From contig DOTC01000061.1 in NCBI GenBank assembly GCA_003513855.1, forward strand, positions 1 to 10,136: 10,136 nucleotides of DNA. The letters run 5' to 3'. Positions within the stretch are counted from its first letter, which is position 1, and every line of letters starts with the position of its first letter. This document shows, piece after piece, positions 1 to 7,094 of this stretch. Origin of the DNA: Deltaproteobacteria bacterium. Lineage in GTDB: Bacteria; Desulfobacterota; Deferrimicrobia; Deferrimicrobiales; Deferrimicrobiaceae. A program made the position numbers and the translations under genes. The notes beneath the pieces were generated by a model. It had not been told where the DNA came from. It was given only the letters and a program-made list of their open reading frames with translations, and made no database searches.

Positions 1-1
1 A

Positions 2-868
2 ATGGGCCGGGAGCGCGTGCTCGGGCTCAAGGTGGACGTCGACACCCGCAGGGGGATGGAGGAGGGAGTGCCGGCGCTTCTGTCCCTGCTCGCCGATTTC
101 GGGGTGCGGGCCTCCTTTTTCCTTTCCTTCGGGCCGGACAACTCCGGGAAGGCCGCGTACCAGATGATCCGCAATCCCCGCTTCCTGTTCAAGATGATCC
201 GAACGAACGCCCCGGGACTCTACGGCTTCCGGACTGCCCTCTACGGGACCGTGCTCAGGGCCCCGATGATCGCGTCGGCCTTCCCCGACCTCTGCCGGCG
301 GATCGAGGACAAGGGGCACGAGGTGGAGCTCCACGCCTGGGACCACAGATCCTGGCAGGATTCGCTGCCGAAAAGGGGGCGGGACTGGATCGGTGCATGG
401 CTCGACCGGGGGCTTTCCGCCTACGCGTCCTGCCTCGGCCACCCTCCGAAGGCCTTCGGGGCCCCGGCGTGGCTGCTCACGGCTGCGGCGGTGGAGGAGA
501 TCGCGCAACGGAAGTGGGAATACCTGAGCTGCACGCGGGCTCCCGACCCGTTCCTCCTTGCGGGGACGGGCCTGACGGAGCTCCCCTCCGATCTGCCCTG
601 CCTGGAAGAGGTGGGGGGGCGGAAGGGGGCGTCAGGCATCGTGGAGGCGCTTTCCGGCGGCGGGACCCACATCTATCCCGTCCACGCGGAGGTGGAGGGG
701 GGAATCTGGCGCGAGGCATTCGTTGCGATCCTCCGGGGGGCGCTGGATCTCGGGTATCGCGTCGTCCCGCTGTCGGCGATCGCGGAGGGGCTCGAAGGGA
801 CGGAGCTCCCCGAACGGCCTTTCCGGACGGCTCTCCTGCGCGGCAGGGCGGTCTCCTGCGCAGTCTGA
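2..868 (+). CDS. arnD: ArnD-type polysaccharide deacetylase family protein (4-deoxy-4-formamido-L-arabinose-phosphoundecaprenol deformylase-like)
   Basis: ArnD removes the formyl group from undecaprenyl-phosphate-linked 4-formamido-arabinose at the inner membrane, on the way to aminoarabinose-modified lipid A. The 288-residue length matches the family (E. coli ArnD is about 296). The NodB-fold signatures are visible: the metal/catalytic aspartate motif VDVDT at residues 11-15, GPDNSG at 44-49 as in ArnD, HAWDH at 111-115 supplying the two metal-binding histidines H111 and H115, and HAEVEGG from H228 near the C-terminus. The ATG at base 2 lies about three residues before the point where known ArnD proteins begin, so the gene is probably complete, but its ribosome site is outside the window. 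The other arn genes, if present, would lie to the left. Known from the family: the function. Inferred: that the substrate is aminoarabinose rather than a related sugar. No membrane segment or signal peptide is evident. Confidence 0.88.
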   Translation: MGRERVLGLKVDVDTRRGMEEGVPALLSLLADFGVRASFFLSFGPDNSGKAAYQMIRNPRFLFKMIRTNAPGLYGFRTALYGTVLRAPMIASAFPDLCRRIEDKGHEVELHAWDHRSWQDSLPKRGRDWIGAWLDRGLSAYASCLGHPPKAFGAPAWLLTAAAVEEIAQRKWEYLSCTRAPDPFLLAGTGLTELPSDLPCLEEVGGRKGASGIVEALSGGGTHIYPVHAEVEGGIWREAFVAILRGALDLGYRVVPLSAIAEGLEGTELPERPFRTALLRGRAVSCAV

Positions 869-884
869 ATGTGCCTCCGGGGAA

Positions 885-914
885 TTTACAAAGGCGGATC
901 ATTCCCGTTACAAT
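885..914 (+). promoter_or_regulatory. Predicted sigma70-type promoter for the nitronate monooxygenase-like gene
   Basis: A -35 hexamer TTTACA (885-890) and a -10 hexamer TACAAT (909-914) each match the consensus at five of six positions and are 18 bases apart. A start near 921 would give a leader of about 20 bases carrying the G-rich ribosome site before the GTG at 940. The promoter lies in the 71-base gap after arnD, so the flavoprotein gene can be expressed on its own. Predicted from sequence only. Confidence 0.6.
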
Positions 915-927
915 GTTCAAATACCTT

Positions 928-936
928 GGGGGGGGA
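928..936 (+). promoter_or_regulatory. G-run ribosome binding site that decides the GTG start at 940
   Basis: An eight-base G run followed by A ends three bases before the GTG at 940 and can pair with the anti-Shine-Dalgarno pyrimidines. The only other nearby in-frame start, ATG at 913, falls inside the predicted -10 hexamer and has no comparable site upstream, so GTG 940 is preferred. The G run could also vary in length by slippage. Confidence 0.5.
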
Positions 937-939
937 CAA

Positions 940-1911
940 GTGAAACTTCCGGAACTGACGATCGGCCATCTTACCTCTCGGCTCCCGATCATCCAGGGGG
1001 GGATGTCCGTGCGCATATCGACCTCGTCGCTCGCTTCGGCGGTGGCCGAGTGCGGCGGCATCGGGACGATCGGGGGATCGGGAATCCCGATCGAGGAGCT
1101 CAAAGAGGACATCCGCCGGGCGAAGCAGATGACCAGCGGGATCATCGCCGTCAACATCATGTTCGCCGTCCGCCAGTTCATGGAAGCCGTGATGGCGTCG
1201 ATCGAGGCAGGGGTGGACATGATCGTCACCGGGGCCGGCTTCTCCCGCGACATCTTCAAGGTCGGCAAGGACCACAACGTCCCGATCGTCTCCATCGTTT
1301 CCACGCCTGAATTCGGCAGGCTTGCCGAACGGTGCGGGGCGGACGCCATCGTGGTGGAGGCGAAGGAGGCGGGGGGGCACCTCGGGACCGACAGGCCGCT
1401 GCGTGAGCTCTTCCCGGAAATCCGGAAGGTCGTGAAGAAGGTTCCCCTCATCGCCGCGGGCGGGATCACGGACGGCTGCGAGATTGCCGAGATGCTGGGA
1501 CAATACGGGGCGGACGGCGTCCAGATGGCGACACGGTTCGTGCTGACCAGGGAGTGCGACGTCCCGGACTCCTACAAGAAGGCCTACCTGAACGCGAAGA
1601 AGGAGGACATCTCCCTGATGCACTCCCCCGTAGGGCTGCCCGGCCGGGCCATCCGGAACCGTTTCCTGGACCGGCTGCTCGGGGGGGAGAACGTGTACGA
1701 CGGCGAGTGCAAGCGGAACTGCCTGAAGAGCTGCGACCATTCGTTCTGCATCATCGACCGGCTGGACATGTCCCGGGAAGGGGACACGGAGAACGGGCTC
1801 GTGTTCGCCGGGGAGAACGTCTGGAAGATCAAGGACATTCCCACGGTCCGGGAGCTGATCGACCGCCTCGTCGCCGAGGCCGAGAGTGTCTACGCCCCCG
1901 CGCCCGCCTGA
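940..1911 (+). CDS. FMN-dependent nitronate monooxygenase / FabK-like family protein with C-terminal cysteine cluster
   Basis: This 323-residue TIM-barrel flavoprotein belongs to the family of 2-nitropropane dioxygenases (nitronate monooxygenases) and FabK enoyl-ACP reductases. Visible marks in order: PIIQGGMSV near residues 17-25, GGIGTIGGSG around 40-49, the AGGH motif at 144-147 whose H147 aligns with the catalytic histidine of the family, the FMN-phosphate glycine loop AAGGI at 172-176, and GADGVQMATRF at 190-200. The GTG start reproduces the KLPEL...IIQGGM opening usual in deltaproteobacterial homologues. Residues 257-270 hold four cysteines (C257, C261, C265, C270), a motif absent from the classical P. 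aeruginosa enzyme. The physiological substrate of this anaerobe-type branch is not known, so 'nitronate monooxygenase' is a family label. It has its own promoter and its 3' end overlaps the opposing HD-GYP gene by 22 bases. Confidence 0.85.
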   Translation: MKLPELTIGHLTSRLPIIQGGMSVRISTSSLASAVAECGGIGTIGGSGIPIEELKEDIRRAKQMTSGIIAVNIMFAVRQFMEAVMASIEAGVDMIVTGAGFSRDIFKVGKDHNVPIVSIVSTPEFGRLAERCGADAIVVEAKEAGGHLGTDRPLRELFPEIRKVVKKVPLIAAGGITDGCEIAEMLGQYGADGVQMATRFVLTRECDVPDSYKKAYLNAKKEDISLMHSPVGLPGRAIRNRFLDRLLGGENVYDGECKRNCLKSCDHSFCIIDRLDMSREGDTENGLVFAGENVWKIKDIPTVRELIDRLVAEAESVYAPAPA

Positions 1912-3029
1912 TCCGTGAACAGCATGCGGAGGAAGTTGTCGTAGTAGGACGGCTCGAACTCCGTGCCTCTTCCGCGGTCCATGATCGACAGCGCCGTTTT
2001 CATGTCCAGCGTCTTCCGGTAGGGCCGGTAGGTGCGGAGGGCGTCGAAGACGTCCGCGATCTGCGTCATGTAGGAGACCGGGTGGAGCGGCTCCCGCGAC
2101 GATGTCCTGGGGTACCCTGAGCGGTCGTACCGGATGTGGTGCTCGAAGCAGACGATCATCGGGAGATCGGAGCCGTGGTCGAGCTTCCGCAGCGCGTTCG
2201 CCCCGAGGACGGGGTGTTCCGCCATCCGGGCGAACTCCGATGCGGTGATCTTCCCGGGCTTCTGCAGGATCTCCGCAGGGACCATCTCCTTCCCGATGTC
2301 GTGCAGCATGGCGGCGACCCCGATCTCCTGGATCTTCTCCTCCGGGATCCCGAGCATCCTTGCCTGCCCCACGACCAGCGCGCAGACGTTGAGCGAGTGC
2401 GTCACCGTGTAGTCGTCGTGGGACTGGAGCTGCATGAGCCGGTGGATGAGGAACGCATCCTGGCGGATCCCCTGCATCAGGCTGGCCACGATGTCCCTCG
2501 CTTCCGAAATCGATTTGCCGCCTTCCGCCGCCGCCAGCGAATGCAGAAGCGTCTTGAGGGTGTCGGTCACTCCGAACAGAAGATGGGAACGGGGGAGCGA
2601 CCTCTCCAACCCTTCCGAGAGGGCTTCCGGTTTCCCGATGGTCTGGATGTTGCCGTACGAGATGCGCTCCCACTTTGCCCCCGATGCCTCTTCCTTGCCG
2701 GTCACGAGGAAGAAGACGAAGCGCTTGAGCTCGCCGTAGGTCAGTCCCTCCCGGAGCGAGAGTTTTTCGATCCCCTTTTCCCGGATGTCCCGGAGGAGTT
2801 TTCCCATGGCGGGGTTCATCTCGAGGAAGGGGAACTCGTCGATGATGAAATGGTCGCCGATGATGCCGATGTGGATCGTGCCGACGGCCGCCGACACGCG
2901 CCCGATCCGGCCGTGGAGGCGCGTGAGCAGTTGCTGGACCCGTTGGTGGTGCGCGGGGTAGATCGCCGCCGCCTGGATCGCCTGGGCGAGGTCTTGGATC
3001 ACGCCGAACAGTTCCTGCCGGTCCTTCAT
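1890..3029 (-). CDS. HD-GYP domain protein (putative cyclic-di-GMP phosphodiesterase)
   Basis: This 379-residue cytoplasmic protein ends in an HD-GYP domain, the metal-dependent phosphodiesterase fold that hydrolyses cyclic di-GMP. The domain spans roughly residues 190-370 and keeps the expected metal and catalytic residues: H211, the H243-D244 pair followed by K247, H272, H297-H298 and D326. The GYP motif is at 305-307. The normally glycine residue before it (DGSGYP) is R303 here, and the preceding HHE is HHI, so activity is likely but not certain. Residues 1-135 form a domain resembling the start of the HEAT-repeat protein encoded just upstream. No receiver domain or membrane segment is present, so input presumably comes through that N-terminal domain. 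The ATG overlaps the upstream stop codon as ATGA (3029-3026), indicating translational coupling. The stop lies inside the opposing flavoprotein gene. Confidence 0.88.
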   Translation of the reverse strand: MKDRQELFGVIQDLAQAIQAAAIYPAHHQRVQQLLTRLHGRIGRVSAAVGTIHIGIIGDHFIIDEFPFLEMNPAMGKLLRDIREKGIEKLSLREGLTYGELKRFVFFLVTGKEEASGAKWERISYGNIQTIGKPEALSEGLERSLPRSHLLFGVTDTLKTLLHSLAAAEGGKSISEARDIVASLMQGIRQDAFLIHRLMQLQSHDDYTVTHSLNVCALVVGQARMLGIPEEKIQEIGVAAMLHDIGKEMVPAEILQKPGKITASEFARMAEHPVLGANALRKLDHGSDLPMIVCFEHHIRYDRSGYPRTSSREPLHPVSYMTQIADVFDALRTYRPYRKTLDMKTALSIMDRGRGTEFEPSYYDNFLRMLFTDQAGAGA

Positions 3030-5041
3030 GGGGCCTCCTGCAGGCTGTGGAGCAGTTCCGTACAGTGGGAACGGACGGCCTTGCGCTTGGATCCTTTCGC
3101 CTGGTGGAGATAGCCGATGGCCTCCGTCCCGCCGATCCGGTACAGCGCGCTTGCGGCATCGATCCGGAGCTGGTCGTCTCTCTTCGGGGCGAAGAAACTC
3201 TCCTCGACGAGGATCCTCCCCAGGACGGGGATCCCCTCGGAGGCCTCCAGCTTTCCCAATGCGTGGATCGCCTCCCGCCGGACCCTGTGGTCCGTGTGCG
3301 AGACCGCCTGCATCAGGGAGTTCGCCGCGCGCCGGTCGCCGATCTCACCGAGGATGATGCAGAGGTTCCGCACGAAATACCATTTCGGGTGGTCCATCCG
3401 GTCCAGGGCAGCGGGCACGGCGGCCGTCCCCAGCGTCCCCGCGAGCTTCAGCAGTGCGCGGCGTTTTGCCGTCTCCGGCTCGTTGAGCAGACGGTCGAGG
3501 AACGGCTGCGCGGCGGCCTCGCCGAACCGGGCAAGAATGCGCAGGAGCGCGTCCGGGTTGCCGGGGTCGCCGGAAACGGCGAGGTCGATGATCTGGTCGA
3601 AGTCGATCCCGAGAAGGACCTCTCTCACGGCGGGCTTCCACTCCTCCCGGACGCTCCCCGCGGTGGTTTCCAGCGAGAGGAGGGTGATCTCCAGGAGGTC
3701 GATCTCCTTTCGGGAGACGAGGTTGGGCAGCGTCTTCCGGATCTCCTCGAGGATGTCCGGGAATTCGCTCTCCAGCTTTTCGCTCCGCAGGAATTCCAGG
3801 AGGATCACGATGGTTTTCCTTCGCATCCCCTCCGGATGGAATGTGTCGAGAATCGCCGGGGGGAGTGGGGATTTCTCCTTGATCCGCTTCAAGTACGGCC
3901 CGCGCAGGGCGGAGATGTTCTCCAGGAAACGGGCGTGGTCGGATTCGACGTATCGTTCCTCCGAACGGGAGAGGAGGAGCTTCTCCACCGTTTCCCACGT
4001 CTTGACGGAATAGTAGTCCTTCACCCGCCGGGATTCCTTCAGGTGTTCCCCGACTCGCGGGAGGAGGCTCTCCCGGAGATCCCGCTCCCCCGCGATGATC
4101 CCGAACGCGTTCCGGAGCCGTCCCCCTCCTTTCCCCTCCGCGGAAAGGAGAGAGGCAAGAAGATCGAGGAACTCGTCGTCGGAAAAGCTTTCCGTGAGCG
4201 AGCGCGCTTCGAGAAGATCGAGGTGCCCCACCGGGCTCTCCCCGCCGGCGTCCGTTCGGCCGGACCCCGCTTCCAGGGAACGGAGGACCTCCTGTTTCTT
4301 GTCGTCCGGCAGCGTCCGCACCAATGCTCCGATACGGCGGAAAATATTCTTCAGGACATCCGTCGACAAGGCGTCTTCCCCGGAGGCCGGCTGCTCTTGC
4401 CTTCTTCCGATCTCATGCGCGCGCCGGACAATCGCCTGGAGGATCTCCGGGGAATCCGAGAGCTCCTCCAGAACGGTCCCCTCCTCGCTGCCGGTGCCGG
4501 AGTCGGCAGTGAGAAGAAGGCGCCAGAGGTTCTCCTCCCGGGCCGTGTCCTGCGCCGGGTTCCTCCCGGCCTCGACCAGCCTGCGCGAGAGGAGCTCCTT
4601 GTAGTTGTAGGAAGAAAGGGAGACGCCCCGGATTCCCTTCTCCCGGAGGAACTGCTCGGGAGAGACGGGGACCTCGCCGGCGGGCGGCCCGTGGAGGAAG
4701 CGGAAGAGGGCCACGATCCCTTCCGGGGTTACGGATTCGTCGAGGGCCATGGTTGCCACCTGCCGGAGATAGAGGCTTTCCGCCAGGCGTGCCACGAGAT
4801 CCTGCCCTTCTCCGAGGAATTCGTTCCGGTAGAGAACCTTGTCCCGGGTGATCCCGAGGAGAAGCTGTTTTTCCGGCTCGAGGGAAAGGTGGGACAGGAA
4901 GGCCGCGTGCAGCTCTCCCACGCGTTTGGCGAGAACCGGATGGTCCGGTCCGTAGAGCCCTGCCCAGTGGAACGTTTTTGCGAACGCCAGGATCAGCGTC
5001 CCGACGCCGATCGTGCCCTTCTTTTCGGGCGTTTGCCCCAT
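3026..5041 (-). CDS. HEAT-repeat protein with an N-terminal domain shared with the adjacent HD-GYP protein
   Basis: This is a large, probably cytoplasmic helical protein of 671 residues from the ATG at 5041. Residues about 15-150 resemble the first 135 residues of the downstream HD-GYP protein. The middle is helical and charged. The last 180 or so residues contain HEAT-like alpha-alpha repeats, for example around LGTAAVPAALDRM, LGEIGDRRAANSLMQA and ALGKLEASEGIPVLGRIL, which usually serve as protein-binding scaffolds. No catalytic motif is visible. The start is uncertain: a TTG at 5080 is in frame, 3 bases after the MFS stop codon, and would add 13 residues; neither start has a convincing ribosome site, so ATG was chosen. 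The stop overlaps the HD-GYP start by four bases. I infer that it acts with the HD-GYP protein, as a scaffold or regulator. I do not recognise a characterised orthologue. Confidence 0.75.
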   Translation of the reverse strand: MGQTPEKKGTIGVGTLILAFAKTFHWAGLYGPDHPVLAKRVGELHAAFLSHLSLEPEKQLLLGITRDKVLYRNEFLGEGQDLVARLAESLYLRQVATMALDESVTPEGIVALFRFLHGPPAGEVPVSPEQFLREKGIRGVSLSSYNYKELLSRRLVEAGRNPAQDTAREENLWRLLLTADSGTGSEEGTVLEELSDSPEILQAIVRRAHEIGRRQEQPASGEDALSTDVLKNIFRRIGALVRTLPDDKKQEVLRSLEAGSGRTDAGGESPVGHLDLLEARSLTESFSDDEFLDLLASLLSAEGKGGGRLRNAFGIIAGERDLRESLLPRVGEHLKESRRVKDYYSVKTWETVEKLLLSRSEERYVESDHARFLENISALRGPYLKRIKEKSPLPPAILDTFHPEGMRRKTIVILLEFLRSEKLESEFPDILEEIRKTLPNLVSRKEIDLLEITLLSLETTAGSVREEWKPAVREVLLGIDFDQIIDLAVSGDPGNPDALLRILARFGEAAAQPFLDRLLNEPETAKRRALLKLAGTLGTAAVPAALDRMDHPKWYFVRNLCIILGEIGDRRAANSLMQAVSHTDHRVRREAIHALGKLEASEGIPVLGRILVEESFFAPKRDDQLRIDAASALYRIGGTEAIGYLHQAKGSKRKAVRSHCTELLHSLQEAP

Positions 5042-5083
5042 TTCACGGGAAAGGATCTCATCTGGAGCGGGCAGAATCAAGCG

Positions 5084-6259
5084 CTATGTCGATGGTGCGT
5101 GCCCGTTCTTCCAGAGGAGCGCGAACGCGAGGATCGACAGGGCGCACAGTCCCCCCGCGACGGCAAACCCGGCGGCGAACCCGAACCGGGCGATGACCGG
5201 GCCGAGAGTCGCCGCGGAGACCGCGAATCCCCCGTAGATGCACGTGTTGTACCCCCCCATGGCGAGTCCGCGGATCCGGGTGGGGACCGATTCGGACAAG
5301 GCTGCGCCGATGGCCGTGAACGCCGCCGCCATGGCACCCCCGATGCCGACGAAGAGGAGGTACAGGGGAACGGCGGCCCGGAACGCCCCGACGAGGGCGA
5401 TGCACGACGCGAAGAGCAGGGTTCCCGCGGTGATGTAGCGCTCCCGCTTCCCCGTGCGGTCCATCCAGTGCCCGATCGGGATGCGGAAGGCCGCGTTGGC
5501 TGCGGCCTGGCAGGTGAAGATGAGTCCCGTGTGGGTGACGGAGATTCCCGCGCCGCGCGCGTAGAGAGGGAAAAACGCGAACAGCGCGCCCCACGCGTAC
5601 GTGGAGAAGAAGGTGGCTACCCAGCAGGCGATCACGATCCGGTTCCCGACGATCTCCCGGAAGTCCACGGCAAGATCCTTGGACGCGGGGCGGATGACCG
5701 GATCGGGCGAAGGCATGCGGGCCCCCCCTGCCAGAAGCCCTGCCGCGATGACGGCCGCCGAGACCAGAAACGCCAGCCGGAATCCCCCGGCGGCGACCGC
5801 GCCGCCCAGGCCGGGGCCGGCCGCCATTCCGAGATAGAGGGAGGAGGTGTACCATCCGTACGCCCTCCCGAGAAACGGTGGCGGGGAGACGTCGCCGACG
5901 TACGACATCATGGACGGGGAGAAGCACGCCAGCCCGATCCCGGAAAAGAGATAGACCGCACCGACCCCGAGCGGGGTCCGGACGAGGAGAAGGAGAAGCG
6001 AGGTGAGCCCGGAGATCGCCATCCCGGAGAGGATGAGCCGCCTGCGGCCCAGCCGGTCGGAGACCAGTCCCAGCGGCAGCGAGAGCAGCGCCGCGGCGAA
6101 CATGAAGCCGGCGTTGATCATCCCCACCTGCACGGTGGTCGCCCCGAGGTCGCTGGCGAACAGCGGGACCAGGGGCAGCCGCATGTAGGCGCCCAGGTAG
6201 AGGATAAACGACAGGGCGCAGGCGAGCAGGACCGGTGCAGGGGCTGCGATTCCGTTCAC
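5084..6259 (-). CDS. Major facilitator superfamily (MFS) transporter
   Basis: This 391-residue inner-membrane protein has about twelve hydrophobic segments and the two-fold MFS plan. The signature loop between helices 2 and 3 is clear: G64-x3-D68-R69-x-G71-R72-R73. Its pseudo-repeat in the second half is GHWMDRTGKR, residues 263-272. Length and motif resemble drug/metabolite proton antiporters of the 12-helix type, but the substrate cannot be read from the sequence. The start is GTG at 6259, with a GAGG about ten bases upstream, slightly far for an ideal site; no longer in-frame start is available. It is the first gene of the minus-strand operon; the next gene begins within a few to 42 bases of its TAG stop. 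Whether transport is linked to the HEAT/HD-GYP pair is unknown. Confidence 0.85.
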   Translation of the reverse strand: MNGIAAPAPVLLACALSFILYLGAYMRLPLVPLFASDLGATTVQVGMINAGFMFAAALLSLPLGLVSDRLGRRRLILSGMAISGLTSLLLLLVRTPLGVGAVYLFSGIGLACFSPSMMSYVGDVSPPPFLGRAYGWYTSSLYLGMAAGPGLGGAVAAGGFRLAFLVSAAVIAAGLLAGGARMPSPDPVIRPASKDLAVDFREIVGNRIVIACWVATFFSTYAWGALFAFFPLYARGAGISVTHTGLIFTCQAAANAAFRIPIGHWMDRTGKRERYITAGTLLFASCIALVGAFRAAVPLYLLFVGIGGAMAAAFTAIGAALSESVPTRIRGLAMGGYNTCIYGGFAVSAATLGPVIARFGFAAGFAVAGGLCALSILAFALLWKNGHAPST

Positions 6260-6396
6260 GGGATAACCGCCTCATCCTCTTCCCGGAGGCGCCTTGTCGG
6301 AGGGGAACGTCCCTTGCCCTGCGGGATCTGGGCGTATTCTACTCCGGTCGGGCGACCGATGGAACAGCCGGGCCTTCGGGTGTAGAATGAGGCACC
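6260..6396. promoter_or_regulatory. Divergent intergenic region between the MFS operon and sixA
   Basis: This 137-base gap must hold the start signals for both directions. It contains a 7-base perfect inverted repeat, ATTCTAC (6336-6342) and GTAGAAT (6382-6388), whose arms each include TAGAAT, a good -10 hexamer, one on each strand pointing outward. A small dyad, CGGTC-GGGC-GACCG (6345-6358), sits between them. The minus-strand -10 would give a leader of about 70 bases for the MFS gene. The plus-strand -10 lies only eight bases before the sixA ATG and would make that message leaderless, which conflicts with the GAGG at 6389-6392. Neither has a good -35 hexamer. Treat as a candidate control region. 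Confidence 0.35.
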
Positions 6397-6861
6397 ATGC
6401 TGAAGGACCTTTGGCTCGTACGGCACGGGGAGGCGGTTTCCGAGCGGGTCGACCCCGCCCGCCCGCTTTCCCAGGAAGGGGCCCGCGCGGTCTCGGCGGT
6501 CGGCGAAAAGCTGGCGGGAGCGATGGGGACCCTCGACCTCGTGGCCGCAAGCGGCAAACGGCGGGCGGTCCAGACTGCCGCAATCTTGGCGGAAGCCGCG
6601 GGATACCCCGCCGGGGGGATTGCCGAAACCGTCGCCCTGTCTCCGATGGCTGCCCCCGAGGCGTTTCTCGCGTTCCTGGCACAGACCCCGGAAGCGGAGC
6701 GCGTGCTGTGCGTGGGGCACCTTCCCTCGATCGGCGCGTTCGCTTCGTATTTTCTCTCGCACGGCGACCACGTGCAGCTTGCCTTCGGGCCCGGAACCGT
6801 CTGCCGCATCCGGGTTGAGGCCCTTCGCCGCGGGGGAGGGGAGCTTCTCCTGTTCCTCTAA
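6397..6861 (+). CDS. sixA: SixA-type phosphohistidine phosphatase (histidine phosphatase superfamily)
   Basis: SixA removes phosphate from phosphohistidine on signalling or phosphotransfer proteins; in E. coli it acts on HPt/nitrogen-PTS proteins. The 154-residue length fits SixA (about 160). The RHGE motif at residues 9-12 carries the catalytic nucleophile H10. S52-x3-R56 in the stretch ending AVQTA is the usual phosphate-binding element. VGHLPSI contains the second histidine, H108, as in SixA (VGHxP). There is no signal peptide, so it is cytoplasmic. A GAGG four bases before the ATG is the likely ribosome site. The tautomerase-like gene follows after 29 bases and is probably co-transcribed. 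The target phosphoprotein in this organism is unknown; the sensor kinase further right is a possibility only by proximity. Confidence 0.86.
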   Translation: MLKDLWLVRHGEAVSERVDPARPLSQEGARAVSAVGEKLAGAMGTLDLVAASGKRRAVQTAAILAEAAGYPAGGIAETVALSPMAAPEAFLAFLAQTPEAERVLCVGHLPSIGAFASYFLSHGDHVQLAFGPGTVCRIRVEALRRGGGELLLFL

Positions 6862-6890
6862 CGAACCCCAAAAGACAGAAGGAGGGTGGT

Positions 6891-7094
6891 ATGCCGTACG
6901 TAAACGTCAGGATCACGAAGGAGGGGGCTACGCCGGAGCAGAAGGCGGAGGTGATCCGCCGCGTGACGCAGGTGCTCGTGGAAGTCCTGAAAAAGAATCC
7001 GGAAACCACCGTGGTGGTCATCGACGAGGTCGAGGCCGACAACTGGGGCGTCGGCGGGGCAACGGTGACGGAGCGGCGAAGAAAGGGGATCTAG
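6891..7094 (+). CDS. 4-oxalocrotonate tautomerase family protein
   Basis: This 67-residue protein has the size and pattern of the small tautomerases, in which Met is removed and Pro becomes the catalytic N-terminal base. The gene begins Met-Pro-Tyr-Val, and the C-terminal NWGVGG corresponds to the HFGIGG hairpin of 4-oxalocrotonate tautomerase (4-OT). The two arginines that bind substrate in classical 4-OT (R11 and R39, counted from Pro-1) align here with Ala and Val, so it is unlikely to act on 4-oxalocrotonate itself. Proteins of this sort usually form hexamers. Its true substrate is unknown. The start is well supported by AAGGAGGG (6879-6886) four bases before the ATG. It lies 29 bases after sixA, without a terminator between, suggesting one transcript. 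Confidence 0.85.
   Translation: MPYVNVRITKEGATPEQKAEVIRRVTQVLVEVLKKNPETTVVVIDEVEADNWGVGGATVTERRRKGI

Noticed and set aside
397..939. N-terminal extension of the flavoprotein upstream of GTG 940
   Set aside because: The extension lies inside arnD in another frame and looks like arginine/glycine-rich noise. Family similarity begins at KLPEL just after GTG 940.
913..939. ATG at 913 as the flavoprotein start
   Set aside because: It falls within the predicted -10 hexamer, lacks a ribosome site, and adds nine residues not usual in the family.
886..3159. Long minus-strand open frame over the nitronate monooxygenase and HD-GYP regions
   Set aside because: It overlaps two recognisable genes in a different frame and has no recognisable domain.
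5058..6275. Alternative minus-strand frame starting at ATG 6275 across the MFS gene
   Set aside because: Its translation is arginine-rich and not hydrophobic, whereas the frame starting at 6259 gives twelve membrane segments and MFS motifs.
3047..6385. Very long plus-strand open frame (over 1,100 codons) opposite the HD-GYP, HEAT and MFS genes
   Set aside because: It is antisense to three genes with recognisable domains and its translation is rich in Arg, Gly, Glu and Pro without motifs. Such frames are common opposite G+C-rich genes.
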